A program made the translations under genes and the position numbers. This document shows, piece after piece, positions 48,365 to 58,735 of a DNA stretch of 64,000 bases (the stretch's first letter is position 1; each line of letters opens with the position of its first letter). Source of the stretch: Silanimonas sp. (lineage in GTDB: Bacteria; Pseudomonadota; Gammaproteobacteria; Xanthomonadales; Xanthomonadaceae). Location: the NCBI RefSeq assembly GCF_027530345.1, contig NZ_JAPZQK010000008.1, positions 1-64,000 on the forward strand. The letters run 5' to 3'. The notes under the pieces were generated by a model. The model was given only the letters and a program-made list of their open reading frames with translations. It did no database searches and was not told the origin of the DNA.

Positions 48365-49200
48365 CGGTTGATCGCGTCGCGCGTGTCGCGCGCCACGCGG
48401 GCCGCGGCTTCGGCGAAATCCGCGTCGCTGCTGGCGTAAAGGATGGCGCGCGAGCTGCTGATGATCAGGCCGGTGCGGTCGGCGTTGAGGCCGTGTTTCA
48501 GCACCGCTTCGACATCGCCACCCTGTGCGCCGATGCCCGGCACGAGAAGCGGGATGGACGGACCGACAATCGCACGCACTTCGCCAAGCTGTTCGGGCCA
48601 CGTGGCGCCCACGACCAGCGAGAGGTTGCCGTTCGCGTTCCAGTCGCGCGCGGCCTTCTCGGCAACGCGCTGGTAGAGCGGGCGCACGCTGCCATCGGCG
48701 CCGGCCACCGGCAGATCCTGCAGGTCGGCCGCCCCCGGGTTCGAGGTGCGGCACAGCACCACCACGCCCTTGTCGGCGCGCTCGAGGTAGGGCGCCAGCG
48801 AATCGCTGCCGAGGTAGGGGTTCGCCGTCACGGCGTCAGCGCGGAAGCGGTCGAAGGCCTCGCGGGCGTAGTTCAGCGCGGTGCTGCCGATGTCGCCGCG
48901 CTTGGCGTCGAGGATCACCGGGATGCCGGGGTGCGCCGCATGCACGTAGGCGATGAGCCGTTCCAGCGCGTCCTCGGCACCCTGCGCCGCGAAGTGGGCG
49001 ATCTGCGGCTTGAAGGCGCAGGCGTACTCCGCCGTGGCGTCGATGATCGCCTTGCCGAAGGTGAAGACGCGGTCCGGATCGTCGACCAGCGTCGAGGGGT
49101 AGCGCCCCGGCTCCGGGTCGATGCCGACGCAGAGCAGGGAGCCCGAGGCGGCCCAGCGGGCCGCCAGCGTCGCGTTGAAGCCGGTCGCCGCGGCGGCCAT
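48355..49200 (-). CDS. pyrF: Orotidine 5'-phosphate decarboxylase
   Basis: A 281-residue type 2 OMP decarboxylase making UMP. Motifs are [20 protein letters not shown], the catalytic [14 protein letters not shown], and [11 protein letters not shown]. Type 2 enzymes are about 270-280 residues, longer than the 230-245 of the E. coli type. It lies four bases behind ettA on the same strand and is convergent with the glycosyltransferase gene. Confidence 0.95.
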   Translation of the reverse strand: MAAAATGFNATLAARWAASGSLLCVGIDPEPGRYPSTLVDDPDRVFTFGKAIIDATAEYACAFKPQIAHFAAQGAEDALERLIAYVHAAHPGIPVILDAKRGDIGSTALNYAREAFDRFRADAVTANPYLGSDSLAPYLERADKGVVVLCRTSNPGAADLQDLPVAGADGSVRPLYQRVAEKAARDWNANGNLSLVVGATWPEQLGEVRAIVGPSIPLLVPGIGAQGGDVEAVLKHGLNADRTGLIISSSRAILYASSDADFAEAAARVARDTRDAINRYR

Positions 49201-49204
49201 GGGC

Positions 49205-50866
49205 TTACTTCAGCGCCTTGAAGCGGATGCGCTTCGGGGCGGCGCCGTCGGCACCGAGGCGACGCTTCTTGTCTTCCTCGTACTCGCGGTAGTTGCCCAT
49301 GAAGAACTCGACGTGCGAATCGCCTTCGAAAGCGATGATGTGCGTCGCGATGCGGTCGAGGAACCAGCGGTCGTGCGAAATGACCATCGCGCAGCCCGGG
49401 AACTCCAGCACGGCGTCTTCCAGCGCGCGAAGCGTTTCGATGTCGAGGTCGTTGGACGGTTCGTCGAGCAGCAGCACGTTGCCGCCCTGCAGCAGGGTCT
49501 TGGCGAGGTGCAGTCGGCCGCGTTCACCACCCGAGAGCGAGCCGACCATCTTCTGCTGGTCCTGGCCCTTGAAGTTGAAGCGGCCGATGTAGGCGCGCGA
49601 CTGGATCTCGACACCGTTGATGTTGAGGATGTCGGCGCCGCCCGACACTTCCTGGAAGACGTTGTGGTTGCCCTCCAGCTTGTCGCGGCTCTGGTCGACG
49701 TAGGCCAGCTTGACCGTCGAGCCCATGGTGATCGTGCCGCTGTCCGGCTTTTCCTGCCCGGTGATCATGCGGAACAGCGTCGACTTGCCGGCGCCGTTCG
49801 GGCCGATGATCCCGACGATCGCGCCGTTCGGGATGATGAAGCTCAGGTCGTCGATCAGCACGCGGTCACCGTAGGCCTTGGTGACGTTCTTGAACTCGAT
49901 GACGTTCTGGCCGAGGCGCTCGCCCGGCGGGATGAAGATCTCGTTGGTCTCGTTGCGGCGCTGGTAGTCGACCGACTGCAGCTCCTCGAGGCGGGCGAGG
50001 CGCGCCTTGCCCTTGGTGCGGCCGCCCTTGGCGTTCTGCCGCGACCACTCGAGTTCCTTCTGGATCGCCTTCTGGCGCGCCTTCTCGGAGTTCTCTTCCT
50101 GCTTCAGGCGCTCGTCCTTCTGCTCGAGCCACTGCGTGTAGTTGCCCTTCCACGGGATGCCGCGGCCGCGGTCGAGTTCGAGGATCCACTCGGCGGCGTT
50201 GTCGAGGAAGTAGCGGTCGTGGGTGACGGCCACCACGGTGCCCGCATAGCGGGCGAGGAACTGCTCCAGCCACTCCACCGATTCGGCGTCGAGGTGGTTG
50301 GTGGGTTCGTCGAGCAGCAGCATGTCGGGCTTCTGCAGCAGCAGGCGGCAGAGCGCGACGCGGCGCTTCTCACCACCGGAGAGCTTGCCGACGATGGCAT
50401 CCCACGGCGGCAGGCGCAGGGCGTCGGCGGCCACTTCCAGCTGCTGCTCCACCTGGTGGGCGTCGCCGGCGGCGAGGATGGCCTCGAGCCGCGCCTGTTC
50501 TGCGGCGAGCTTGTCGAAGTCAGCGTTCTCTTCGGCGTAGGCCGCGTAGACGGCGTCCAGCTGAGCCTGCGCGCTGAAGATCTCGCCGAGGCCTTCCTCG
50601 ACGGCTTCGCGCACGGTGTGCTCCGGATTGAGGCGCGGCTCCTGCTCGAGGTAACCGACCTTGATGCCGGGCTGCGGGCGCGCTTCGCCCACGAAATCCT
50701 TATCGACGCCGGCCATGATGCGCAGCACCGTCGACTTGCCGGCACCGTTCAGGCCGAGCAGGCCGATCTTCGCGCCGGGGAAGAAGGACAGCGAGATGTC
50801 CTTGATGATCTGGCGCTTCGGCGGAACGGTCTTCGAAACACCGTTCATGGTGTAGATGTACTGCAT
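49205..50866 (-). CDS. ettA: Energy-dependent translational throttle protein EttA (ABC-F)
   Basis: A 553-residue ABC-F protein with two ATP-binding domains: Walker [10 protein letters not shown] and GPNGAGKST, signatures LSGGEKRR and LSGGERGR, and Walker [12 protein letters not shown] and [11 protein letters not shown]. The arm in domain one and the charged linker (about 245-300) are as in EttA. It binds the ribosomal E site and gates entry into elongation according to energy state. Followed closely by pyrF. Confidence 0.96.
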   Translation of the reverse strand: MQYIYTMNGVSKTVPPKRQIIKDISLSFFPGAKIGLLGLNGAGKSTVLRIMAGVDKDFVGEARPQPGIKVGYLEQEPRLNPEHTVREAVEEGLGEIFSAQAQLDAVYAAYAEENADFDKLAAEQARLEAILAAGDAHQVEQQLEVAADALRLPPWDAIVGKLSGGEKRRVALCRLLLQKPDMLLLDEPTNHLDAESVEWLEQFLARYAGTVVAVTHDRYFLDNAAEWILELDRGRGIPWKGNYTQWLEQKDERLKQEENSEKARQKAIQKELEWSRQNAKGGRTKGKARLARLEELQSVDYQRRNETNEIFIPPGERLGQNVIEFKNVTKAYGDRVLIDDLSFIIPNGAIVGIIGPNGAGKSTLFRMITGQEKPDSGTITMGSTVKLAYVDQSRDKLEGNHNVFQEVSGGADILNINGVEIQSRAYIGRFNFKGQDQQKMVGSLSGGERGRLHLAKTLLQGGNVLLLDEPSNDLDIETLRALEDAVLEFPGCAMVISHDRWFLDRIATHIIAFEGDSHVEFFMGNYREYEEDKKRRLGADGAAPKRIRFKALK

Positions 50867-51073
50867 GTCTCACTCCATTCAGACGCGCCCGGCCGCGGCG
50901 GCGCCGGCGGCGGGAGGGGGCATACGGGGACGGCGCGAGTATACCGGAGGCCCGTCGGGCCCCGGCCGCGCGCTGAACGCCGCTGGCCGTTCAGGCGGCT
51001 GGCAAGAATCGATTCAGCCGCCGCCGCCGATGCTCGATGCGCACCCCCTCGATGCACCCCACGGAGGCTCCGC
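50867..51073. other. Divergent spacer between ettA and RcnB-like gene
   Basis: The 207 bases hold no gene. A cacggagg ribosome site at 51059-51066 precedes the RcnB-like ATG. No good promoter pair was identified for either side. Confidence 0.4.
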
Positions 51074-51601
51074 ATGACTCTCGCCACCTTCCCCCGACTG
51101 GCCGCCGCCATCCTGCTGGGCGCCGCGATGCTCGCGTCCTCCCCGGCCGACGCCGGGCGCCGTGACCGCGGGTACGACCACCGTTACGAGCATCGCGACT
51201 GGGATGATCGCGACTACCGGCAGGGTTACCGGGACGGCCGCCGCGACGACCGTCGCTGGGAGCGCCGCTCGGATCGCCGCTGGGAGCGCCGTTGGGAGCG
51301 CCATGACGACCCCCGCGACTGGCGCCGCGACCATCGAGGCCGGGTGGTCTACCGTGAGGTCTACCCGGTGCCGGCCTACGGCTACGGCCCGCCGCCGCGC
51401 CATTACGGCCCGCCGCGCTGGGCCCGCGGACATCGCATCCACGATTACGGCTGGGCGCCGACCTACGTGGTCGTCGACTACGACCGCTACGGCCTCCGCC
51501 ACCCGCCCCGCGGCCACCACTGGCGTCGCGACGACCGTGGCGACTGGCTGCTGGTGGCGATCGCCAGCGGCATCATCGCGGACGTGGTCTTCGGCCATTG
51601 A
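51074..51601 (+). CDS. RcnB-like periplasmic protein, Arg/Asp-rich
   Basis: A 175-residue protein with a signal peptide (LAAAILLGAAMLASSPADAG). A central region of about 70 residues is a low-complexity mix of R, D, W and H (for example ERRSDRRWERRWERHDD). A C-terminal RcnB-type domain follows, with YGLRHPPRGHHWRRDDRGDW and a final LLVAIASGIIADVV. RcnB influences nickel and cobalt export in E. coli; the wider family is unspecific. No RcnA partner is nearby. Confidence 0.72.
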   Translation: MTLATFPRLAAAILLGAAMLASSPADAGRRDRGYDHRYEHRDWDDRDYRQGYRDGRRDDRRWERRSDRRWERRWERHDDPRDWRRDHRGRVVYREVYPVPAYGYGPPPRHYGPPRWARGHRIHDYGWAPTYVVVDYDRYGLRHPPRGHHWRRDDRGDWLLVAIASGIIADVVFGH

Positions 51602-51719
51602 GATCGCCGGCGCGCGCCGCCGGTTGACAGGAAATTGCGAATTCCGTCACGCATTTCTTGACCCCGGGCCGGGCCGGAGGGGACAGTGATCCACCTCCCG
51701 CCCGCTGTGTGTTTCCCCC

Positions 51720-54700
51720 GTGTTTCAAGGACGAAATGCCCCCTCGCTCGCCGAGTCGCGTTCGCTTGCGGACGTCTTCATCGCGCGATGCGAAGCGGCC
51801 CCCGATGCACCGATCTATATCGATCTGGACGACGACGGTCGCCCGGGGGCGACGCTGTCCGGCCGCGCCTTGGCGGGCCGTGCGGCCGCATTCGCCGCTC
51901 GATTGGCCGAGACCTCGGCCGTTGGTGATCGCTTCCTTCTCCTGCTTCCGCCCGGCCTCGACTTCGTCACGGCGTTCTGGGGCTGCGTGCTGGCCGGGCG
52001 CGTGGCGGTTCCCGTGCCGTCCCTCGATGCCGCACGGCTGAAGAATGCGGCACCCCGGCTGCGCGCCATCGCGCTCGACGCCCAGGCGGCCTGCGTGGTT
52101 CTCCCTTCCTCGCTGGCCGAACGCTGGTTGGCGACGGACGGGCTCCCGGAGATGCCACTGCTCGCGATGGCGCCGGCCGCCGTCGGCGAGGCCGAGTGGA
52201 GCCCTGCCGCCCGGGCGGCAAACACCGATCCCGACGCCACCGTGTACCTGCAGTACACCTCCGGCTCGACGCGGGCGCCGCGCGGCGTCGTGATCGACTC
52301 GTTCAACGTGCTGGCGCAGTGCCGCGCTATCGGCGCGACGGGGGGAATAAACGCGGAGAGCCGCATCCTGAGCTGGCTGCCGCACCACCACGACTACGGG
52401 CTGGTGCAGGGCGTGCTGCTGCCGGTGTGCAGCGGGGCGACCGGCCACCTGATGTCGCCGATGGCCTTCCTGCGCCGGCCGCTGCGTTGGCTCGACGCGA
52501 TCGCTCGTCTTGGGATCACCCACAGCGGGGCGCCGAACTTCGCGTATGCGGCCTGCGTGCGTGCACTGGCGGCCCACTCCGGATGGCAGGGCGATCTCCG
52601 CCACCTGCGTTCGATGAGTTGCGGCGCGGAACCCATCCACGCACCGACGATGGCCGCCTTCGTGGAGGCCTTCGCGCCGCACGGCTTGTCCGCGGGTGCG
52701 ATATCGCCCGCCTACGGCATGGCCGAGGCCGTGTTGGCCATCACCGCGGTGCCGCCGGGCGTCGGTGTGACGGTGGGCGCCGACAGCGGTCGTGGTGCGC
52801 TGGTCTCCTGTGGGCGGCCGTTGCCTGGCATGCGGGTCCGCATCGTCGATCCCGAGTCGCGACGGGGCTGCCCGGAGGGCGTCGAAGGCGAGATCTGGGT
52901 GGCGGGCGACAGCGTGGGTCGCGGCTACTGGGGGGATGCCGCGCTCAGTGCCGAGACGTTCGAGGCTTTCGATGCCGCGGGCGAAGGGCCCTTCCTGCGC
53001 ACCGGCGACCTCGGGCACCTGGTGGCCGGCGAGCTGGTCGTCACCGGGCGTCTCAAGGACCTGCTGATCGTCCGCGGGCGCAACCTGCATCCGCAGGACA
53101 TCGAGTGGTGCGCACAGGCGGTCGATGCGGCGATGCGCACGGGCTACGGAGCGGCCTTCGCCGTCGCCGGAGAAGACGGTGACAACGCGGTGCTGGTGCA
53201 GGAGCTCGAGCGGACGGTTCCCGAGCTGGGCCCGCTTGCCCAGGCCGTCCGGCGTGCGGTGGCCGACGCCTTCGACCTGCCGCTGGCTGCGGTGGTCTTC
53301 GTGCGCAGCGGCAGCTTGCCTCGCACGTCGAGCGGGAAGATCCGTCGGAGCGCCTGCCGCGAGGCCTATCTCGCCGGCCAGCTCACCGTGCTGCATGTCG
53401 ATGCAGGCGCCGCGTCGACGCCGGTCGAGGAAGCCCTGCCGAGGCCGGGGGTGGAAGCGGCGCTGGCCGAGCTGTGGCGTGAGTTGCTGCGCGTGGAGCG
53501 GGTGGGGCGGGGCGATGCCTTCATCGCCCTCGGTGGCGACTCGCTGCGTGCCACCCAGCTCGCCTCGCGGATCGGCGAGCGCTTCGGCGTGTCACTGGGG
53601 GTCGACTGGGTGCTGGCGCAGGCCGATCTCGCAGGCATGGCCGCCGGCATCGCGGCCGCAAGTCGCGCCGATGGAACCAACGTTCCTGAGGCGTGCATTC
53701 CGCGCATCGCTTCGCGGGATCGGGCCCCGACCTCGTTCTCGCAGCGGCGCATGTGGCTGGTGCAACAGCTCACGCCGGGCACCACCGCGTACAACATGGC
53801 CTTCGCCTTCCGCATCCGCGGCCGGCTCGACGTATCGCGCTTCGCCGCGGCGCTGGCGGCGGTGGCCGATCGCCACGACGTATTCCGCATCTACCTGGCC
53901 GTCGACGGCGACGACGTGTGCCAGCGAATTCATGCCCCCTTCGCGACGCCGATGGCGCTCCACGATGTTTCGGCGCTCTCGCCCGCGGCGCGGGACGAAG
54001 CCGCGCGCGCGTGGCTCGAAGCGCGCATCCGCCAGCCCTTCGACCTCGCGCAGGCCCCGCTGCATCACGCGCATCTCGTCCGGTTCGCCGACGACGAGCA
54101 CGCCTTCCTGTGGGCCATACACCACGCCATCGGCGACCTGTGGTCGTTCGGCGTGCTGTTGCGCGAGCTCTCGTCGGCGTATGTCGACCTCGACACCTAC
54201 TGCGCACGGCCCTTGGCGCGCCTCGATTACGTCGATTTCGCGTCCTGGCAGCGTTCCCCCGAGCGCGAAGCGGCGATGGCGCCCCAGCTCGAACGCTGGT
54301 GCCGACGGCTTCAGGGCGTCGCGCCGGTCGACCTGCCGGCCGATCGCCGCCGCATCGGTGCCCCGAGCGGCCACGGGGGCCGCGTGACCGTGGCCCTGGA
54401 TGCCGGGTTGCGAGGGGCCTTGAAGGCCTTGTGCGGGCAGCGCGGGGTCACGCCGTTCATGGCCTTGCTGGCGGCGTACCAGGTTCTGCTGGCCCGGGTG
54501 AGCGGGCAGGGCGACGTGGCTGTCGCCACGCCTATCGCCAACCGCCATCGCCTCGACGTCGAAGGGCTGGTGGGCACCTTCGTGAACACGGTGGTGATGC
54601 GCACGGAGCTCGCCGGCAATCCGCGCTTCGACGTGCTGCTACAGCGCGTCCGCGGCGTCGCCCTCGAGGCCTACGCCGACCAGGATGCCCCGTTCGAACG

Positions 54701-55364
54701 GCTGGTCGCCCGATTGGCGGCGGACCGCACCGCCGGCGACATGCCGCTGGCGAACGTGATGTTCAACCTCGTCAGCGTGCCGTTCGACGCCCTCGCGCTC
54801 GGCCCGCATGCCATCGAGGCCTTCGATTTCGACCGCGGTGGCGCCCAGTTCGACCTGTCGCTGAGCGTCGACCTCGACGTGTTCGCGCAGGTGCACCTGG
54901 AGTACGCGGAGGACCGTTTCGATCGCGCCCGCGCGGAGGCCTTCGTCGAGGCCTACCTGCACCTGCTTGCCCAGACGGTGGCCTCGCCGGAGCTGCCGAT
55001 CGAGGCCTATGCGATCGACGATCGTCTGCGGCGATCAGCGGTCGACGAGGAAGCGGTGTCCGCCATGGCGGACGATGCGGCCGATCCGCTGCCGCGGACG
55101 GCGAGTGGCGCCGAGGACGAGGCGGCCATCGACGCCTTGGCGCAGCGCCTGACCGCGCTGGCGCAGGAACTGCTGCCCGATGCCGAGGGGGACTACAGCT
55201 TCTTCGATGCGGGTGGCCACTCCCTGCTCGCGCTCCGCTACGCACGGATGGTGGAAGACGAGTTCGGCGTTCGCCTGTCGCTCGTGGCGATGGCGCGGAG
55301 CAGCCTGCGTGGGCTGGCGGCCGAACTCTGGCAGGCCGGTGCCGGGCGCGCAGGGCCGCCGTGA
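51720..55364 (+). CDS. FAAL-PCP-C-PCP hybrid (fatty acyl-AMP ligase with NRPS condensation domain)
   Basis: A 1214-residue modular protein. The first about 565 residues form a fatty acyl-AMP ligase: YTSGSTRAPRGV (adenylate loop), LSWLPHHHDYGLVQG and GAPNFAYAACVR, typical of FAALs rather than amino acid adenylation domains. A carrier domain has its phosphopantetheine serine at S608 (GGDSLRA). A condensation domain (about 665-1095) has SFSQRRMW, H801-H802-A-I-G-D806 and DAPFERLVA. A second carrier has S1168 in GGHSLLA. No amino acid adenylation, thioesterase or reductase domain follows, and no other NRPS genes lie in the window. GTG at 51720 is the first usable in-frame start and has no ribosome site. 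It probably loads a fatty acid and joins it to an amine on the second carrier, which must be charged elsewhere. Confidence 0.88.
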   Translation: MFQGRNAPSLAESRSLADVFIARCEAAPDAPIYIDLDDDGRPGATLSGRALAGRAAAFAARLAETSAVGDRFLLLLPPGLDFVTAFWGCVLAGRVAVPVPSLDAARLKNAAPRLRAIALDAQAACVVLPSSLAERWLATDGLPEMPLLAMAPAAVGEAEWSPAARAANTDPDATVYLQYTSGSTRAPRGVVIDSFNVLAQCRAIGATGGINAESRILSWLPHHHDYGLVQGVLLPVCSGATGHLMSPMAFLRRPLRWLDAIARLGITHSGAPNFAYAACVRALAAHSGWQGDLRHLRSMSCGAEPIHAPTMAAFVEAFAPHGLSAGAISPAYGMAEAVLAITAVPPGVGVTVGADSGRGALVSCGRPLPGMRVRIVDPESRRGCPEGVEGEIWVAGDSVGRGYWGDAALSAETFEAFDAAGEGPFLRTGDLGHLVAGELVVTGRLKDLLIVRGRNLHPQDIEWCAQAVDAAMRTGYGAAFAVAGEDGDNAVLVQELERTVPELGPLAQAVRRAVADAFDLPLAAVVFVRSGSLPRTSSGKIRRSACREAYLAGQLTVLHVDAGAASTPVEEALPRPGVEAALAELWRELLRVERVGRGDAFIALGGDSLRATQLASRIGERFGVSLGVDWVLAQADLAGMAAGIAAASRADGTNVPEACIPRIASRDRAPTSFSQRRMWLVQQLTPGTTAYNMAFAFRIRGRLDVSRFAAALAAVADRHDVFRIYLAVDGDDVCQRIHAPFATPMALHDVSALSPAARDEAARAWLEARIRQPFDLAQAPLHHAHLVRFADDEHAFLWAIHHAIGDLWSFGVLLRELSSAYVDLDTYCARPLARLDYVDFASWQRSPEREAAMAPQLERWCRRLQGVAPVDLPADRRRIGAPSGHGGRVTVALDAGLRGALKALCGQRGVTPFMALLAAYQVLLARVSGQGDVAVATPIANRHRLDVEGLVGTFVNTVVMRTELAGNPRFDVLLQRVRGVALEAYADQDAPFERLVARLAADRTAGDMPLANVMFNLVSVPFDALALGPHAIEAFDFDRGGAQFDLSLSVDLDVFAQVHLEYAEDRFDRARAEAFVEAYLHLLAQTVASPELPIEAYAIDDRLRRSAVDEEAVSAMADDAADPLPRTASGAEDEAAIDALAQRLTALAQELLPDAEGDYSFFDAGGHSLLALRYARMVEDEFGVRLSLVAMARSSLRGLAAELWQAGAGRAGPP

Positions 55365-55487
55365 GCCCGGACCGGCTACGCCTGCCCGATCGCGCCTGAA
55401 TTCGCCTGCCGGCCGCCCGGCAGCGGGCGACGGATCGCCGCGCCAGCCGCCCACGCTGCGCCCTTCCGTGAATCCTGGAGGTGCCCC

Positions 55488-56825
55488 ATGCGTCTTGGAC
55501 GCAAGCTGCTGGCCATCGGTGGCCTGATCCTGCTGCTGCTGATCCCCCTCGCCCTGCTGGATGGGCTGGTCGACGAACGCCAGCAGCGCGCGGCCGAAGT
55601 CGTCGCGGACATCGCCCAAGCCAGCGCGAACGCGCAACGCATCACCGCGCCGCTGCTCCGGCTGGAGGTGGAGCGCGTGGTGCGGCGGATGGAGCGCGTC
55701 GGCAGCGATGAACGCGCGCCTTCGCAGCCGGTCGACTACACCGAGGTCGAAACCCTGCTGGTGGCGGCGGATGCGGTCGACGTGAACGCCACGCTGGGCA
55801 CGGAGACCCGCCAGCGCGGCTTGTTCGACGCCCGGATCTTCCAGCAGAAGGCCGAGATCAGCGCGCGGTTCCGCGTGCCCATGCCGCGCGAGGTGCCCGG
55901 ACAGCTCTCGATGCGCCTCCGCGATGCGCGCTGGGTGCTGGGCCTTGGCGACAACCGCGGCATCACCGCGCTTACCGTGAAGGCCAACGGTCGTGCCCTG
56001 CAGCCGGAGCCGGGCACCGGCGTGGCTTGGCTCCCGGAGGGCGTGCAGGCGGCCATTCCGGGCGTCGCGACCCCCGGCGCGGTCATCGAGACGGCGGCGA
56101 CCTTGAACCTCACCGGCACCAGCCAGCTGGCCTGGTTGCCCGTGGCCGAGGACTTCCGCTGGCGGCTGGCCGGTGACTGGCCGCACCCGCGCTTCGCCGG
56201 ATTCGCGCTGCCCGTGCAGCGTGAGGTCCGCGCCGACGGGTTCAGCGCCGACTGGCGGCTGTCGTCGCTGGCCAGCCAAGCGCCGCAGCGCCTCGCCGCC
56301 TGCGGCCCGGAATCGCACTGCCCGGGGCTGGACGCCACGGCCGTCAGCCTCGAACTGCTGGACCCGGTCGACCGCTACCTGATGACCGACCGCGCCATCA
56401 AATACGCGCTGCTCTTCCTCGGGCTGGTCTTCGGCGCGGTGTTCCTGCTGGAAGTGCTGCGCGGGGCGTCCGTGCACCCGCTGCACTACCTGCTGGTCGG
56501 GCTCGCGCTGGCCCTGTTCTTCCTGCTGCTGCTGGCCTTGGCCGAGCATCTGGGCTTCGGTCTGGCTTATGCCCTGGCGGCCGGGGCGTGCATCGCCCTC
56601 ATCGGCTACTACCTGAGCGGGGTGTTGGGCGGGGCGAAGCGCGGCCTCGGTCTCGCGGCCCTGCTGGGAGCGCTCTACGGCGCCCTCTACGGCCTGCTGC
56701 AGTCCGAGGACCACGCCCTGCTGCTCGGCGCCGTGCTGCTGTTCGGCGTTCTGGCCGCCACGATGGTGCTGACCCGGCGCATCGACTGGGCGCAGCTGGG
56801 CAGCGCACCGCCGCCGGTGCCGTGA
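55488..56825 (+). CDS. creD: CreD-like inner-membrane protein
   Basis: A 445-residue protein with one N-terminal membrane helix (LLAIGGLILLLLIPLALLDG), a large periplasmic domain (about 35-305) and six closely spaced C-terminal helices with VHPLHYLLVGLALALFFLLL, a CreD signature. CreD is controlled by the CreBC two-component system in enterics and is tied to envelope stress and beta-lactam response. creBC is not in the window. It follows the FAAL gene after 123 bases, on the same strand. Confidence 0.88.
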   Translation: MRLGRKLLAIGGLILLLLIPLALLDGLVDERQQRAAEVVADIAQASANAQRITAPLLRLEVERVVRRMERVGSDERAPSQPVDYTEVETLLVAADAVDVNATLGTETRQRGLFDARIFQQKAEISARFRVPMPREVPGQLSMRLRDARWVLGLGDNRGITALTVKANGRALQPEPGTGVAWLPEGVQAAIPGVATPGAVIETAATLNLTGTSQLAWLPVAEDFRWRLAGDWPHPRFAGFALPVQREVRADGFSADWRLSSLASQAPQRLAACGPESHCPGLDATAVSLELLDPVDRYLMTDRAIKYALLFLGLVFGAVFLLEVLRGASVHPLHYLLVGLALALFFLLLLALAEHLGFGLAYALAAGACIALIGYYLSGVLGGAKRGLGLAALLGALYGALYGLLQSEDHALLLGAVLLFGVLAATMVLTRRIDWAQLGSAPPPVP

Positions 56826-56831
56826 AGACCG

Positions 56832-56861
56832 CCCCGGCCTGCATTCGAATGCGGGCCGGGG
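56832..56861. terminator. Strong GC-rich hairpin between creD and glyA
   Basis: Arms ccccggcc (56832-56839) and ggccgggg (56854-56861) are joined by one T-G pair and the internal palindrome gcattcgaatgc (56841-56852). There is no U tract, so it may act with Rho, or as a 3'-end stabiliser. Confidence 0.5.
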
Positions 56862-56894
56862 GGGCGGCGGCCGGGATGGGGGGAGGGGAGCGGC

Positions 56895-56900
56895 TACAAT
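56895..56900 (+). promoter_or_regulatory. -10 box for glyA
   Basis: tacaat lies 31 bases before the glyA ATG. No convincing -35 box is found 17 bases upstream, a common situation in high-GC relatives. Confidence 0.5.
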
Positions 56901-56930
56901 GGCGGCTTCCCTTCGCCCGAGGCCCGCCCG

Positions 56931-58199
56931 ATGTTCCCGAGCAGCATGCGCATTGCCGATTACGACACCGAACTGGCCCAGGCCATGGCCGCCGAGCGGC
57001 AGCGCCAGGAAGACCACGTCGAGCTGATCGCCTCGGAGAACTACGCCAGCCCGCGCGTGATGGAAGCTCAGGGCTCGGTGCTGACCAACAAGTACGCCGA
57101 AGGCTACCCGGGCAAGCGCTACTACGGTGGCTGCGAATACGTCGACGTGGCCGAGAAGCTCGCCATCGAGCGCTGCAAGGCGCTGTTCGGCGCCGACTAC
57201 GCCAACGTGCAGCCGCACTCGGGTTCGCAGGCCAACCAGGGCGTGTTCATGGCCCTCCTGCAGCCGGGCGACACCATCCTCGGCATGTCGCTGGCCCACG
57301 GCGGCCACCTGACCCACGGCGCCAAGGTCAACGCCTCGGGCAAGCTCTACAACGCTGTGCAGTACGGTGTGAACGAGCAGGGCCTCATCGACATGGACGA
57401 GGTCGAGCGCCTCGCCGTCGAGCACCAGCCGAAGATGGTCATCGCCGGCTTCTCGGCCTACTCGCAGGTGCTGGACTGGGCGCGCTTCCGTGCGATCGCC
57501 GACAAGGTCGGCGCCGTCCTGTTCGTCGACATGGCGCACATCGCCGGCCTCGTCGCTGCGGGCGTCTACCCGAACCCGCTGCCTTACGCCCACGTCGTCA
57601 CCAGTACGACGCACAAGACCCTGCGCGGCCCGCGCGGCGGCATCATCGTGATGAGCAAGGCCGGCGCCGGCGACAAGGCCGAGGAACTCGAGAAGAAGCT
57701 GCAGAGCATCGTCTTCCCGGGCATCCAGGGTGGCCCGCTGATGCACGTCATCGCCGGCAAGGCCGTGGCCTTCAAGGAAGCGCTGGAGCCGGAGTTCAAG
57801 GCCTACCAGCAGCAGGTGGTGAAGAACGCGCAGGCGATGGCGAAGACCCTGATCGCCCGCGGCTACAAGATCGTCTCCGGCGGTACGCAGAACCACCTGA
57901 TGCTGATCGACCTGATCGGCCGCGAGGTCTCGGGCAAGGACGCGGAGGCCGCGCTCGGCGCCGCGCACATCACCGTCAACAAGAACTCGGTGCCGAACGA
58001 CCCGCGTTCGCCCTTCGTCACGTCGGGCCTGCGCATCGGTACGCCGGCGGTGACCACGCGTGGCTACGTCGAGGCCGATTGCGTCGAGCTCGCGAACTGG
58101 ATCGCCGACGTGCTCGATGCGCCGGCCGATGGCGCCGTGCTGGAGCGCGTGCGCGCCGCGGTGACGGCGCAGTGCCGCAAGTACCCGGTGTACGGCTGA
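56931..58199 (+). CDS. glyA: Serine hydroxymethyltransferase
   Basis: A 422-residue PLP enzyme converting serine and tetrahydrofolate to glycine and methylene-THF. Motifs are [21 protein letters not shown] ([10 protein letters not shown] then the substrate loop), [14 protein letters not shown], and the PLP lysine K229 in [14 protein letters not shown]. The ATG at 56931 fits the usual N-terminus; an ATG at 56946 is possible. It starts the run to nrdR and the riboflavin genes, as in other Xanthomonadales. Confidence 0.97.
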   Translation: MFPSSMRIADYDTELAQAMAAERQRQEDHVELIASENYASPRVMEAQGSVLTNKYAEGYPGKRYYGGCEYVDVAEKLAIERCKALFGADYANVQPHSGSQANQGVFMALLQPGDTILGMSLAHGGHLTHGAKVNASGKLYNAVQYGVNEQGLIDMDEVERLAVEHQPKMVIAGFSAYSQVLDWARFRAIADKVGAVLFVDMAHIAGLVAAGVYPNPLPYAHVVTSTTHKTLRGPRGGIIVMSKAGAGDKAEELEKKLQSIVFPGIQGGPLMHVIAGKAVAFKEALEPEFKAYQQQVVKNAQAMAKTLIARGYKIVSGGTQNHLMLIDLIGREVSGKDAEAALGAAHITVNKNSVPNDPRSPFVTSGLRIGTPAVTTRGYVEADCVELANWIADVLDAPADGAVLERVRAAVTAQCRKYPVYG

Positions 58200-58210
58200 G
58201 CCGCTGACGC

Positions 58211-58735
58211 ATGCATTGCCCCTTCTGCCCGCACGAGGACACGCGCGTGATCGATTCGCGCGTGGCCGAGGACGGCAGCAGCATTCGTCGCCGGCGGGAG
58301 TGCCCGGCCTGCGGCGAGCGCTTTTCCACGGTCGAGCAGGTCGAGTGGCGCCTGCCGGCGGTCATCAAGAGCGATGGCCGCCGCGAGCCCTTCGACGAGC
58401 GCAAGCTGCGCGTCAGCTTTGAAAAGGCCCTGCAGAAGCGCCCGGTGCCGGCCGAGCAGATCGATGCCGCGGTGTTCGCCGTGGTGAACGAGCTGCGCAA
58501 GAGTGGCGAACGTGAACTGCCGTCGCGCCGCGTCGGGGAGTTCGTGATGGCGCAGCTGAAGCTGCTCGACCAGGTGGCCTACGTGCGCTTCGCCTCGGTC
58601 TACCGCAGCTTCGAGGACGTGCAGGATTTCCGCGAGGAGATCGAGAAGCTGCAGCGCGACCTGCCAGCCGCGCAGACCCTCGACCTGCCGCTCGAGGACA
58701 CGGCGCCGAAGCCGGCCAAACCGAAGAAGGGATGA
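58211..58735 (+). CDS. nrdR: Transcriptional repressor NrdR
   Basis: A 174-residue repressor of ribonucleotide reductase genes that senses dNTP/ATP. It has a zinc ribbon (C3, C6, C31, C34: [18 protein letters not shown] and ECPACGERF) and an ATP-cone domain ([19 protein letters not shown]). The last 20 residues form a basic, Pro/Lys-rich tail longer than average. Overlaps the GNAT gene by four bases. Confidence 0.96.
   Translation: MHCPFCPHEDTRVIDSRVAEDGSSIRRRRECPACGERFSTVEQVEWRLPAVIKSDGRREPFDERKLRVSFEKALQKRPVPAEQIDAAVFAVVNELRKSGERELPSRRVGEFVMAQLKLLDQVAYVRFASVYRSFEDVQDFREEIEKLQRDLPAAQTLDLPLEDTAPKPAKPKKG

Noticed and set aside
51602-51719. Promoter ttgaca at 51624-51629 for the FAAL gene
   Set aside because: The -35 box is perfect but no acceptable -10 occurs at 16-18 bases; left unannotated.
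55035-57968. 977-residue minus-strand open frame opposite creD and glyA
   Set aside because: Antisense shadow of glyA and creD; composition is typical of GC-rich antisense.
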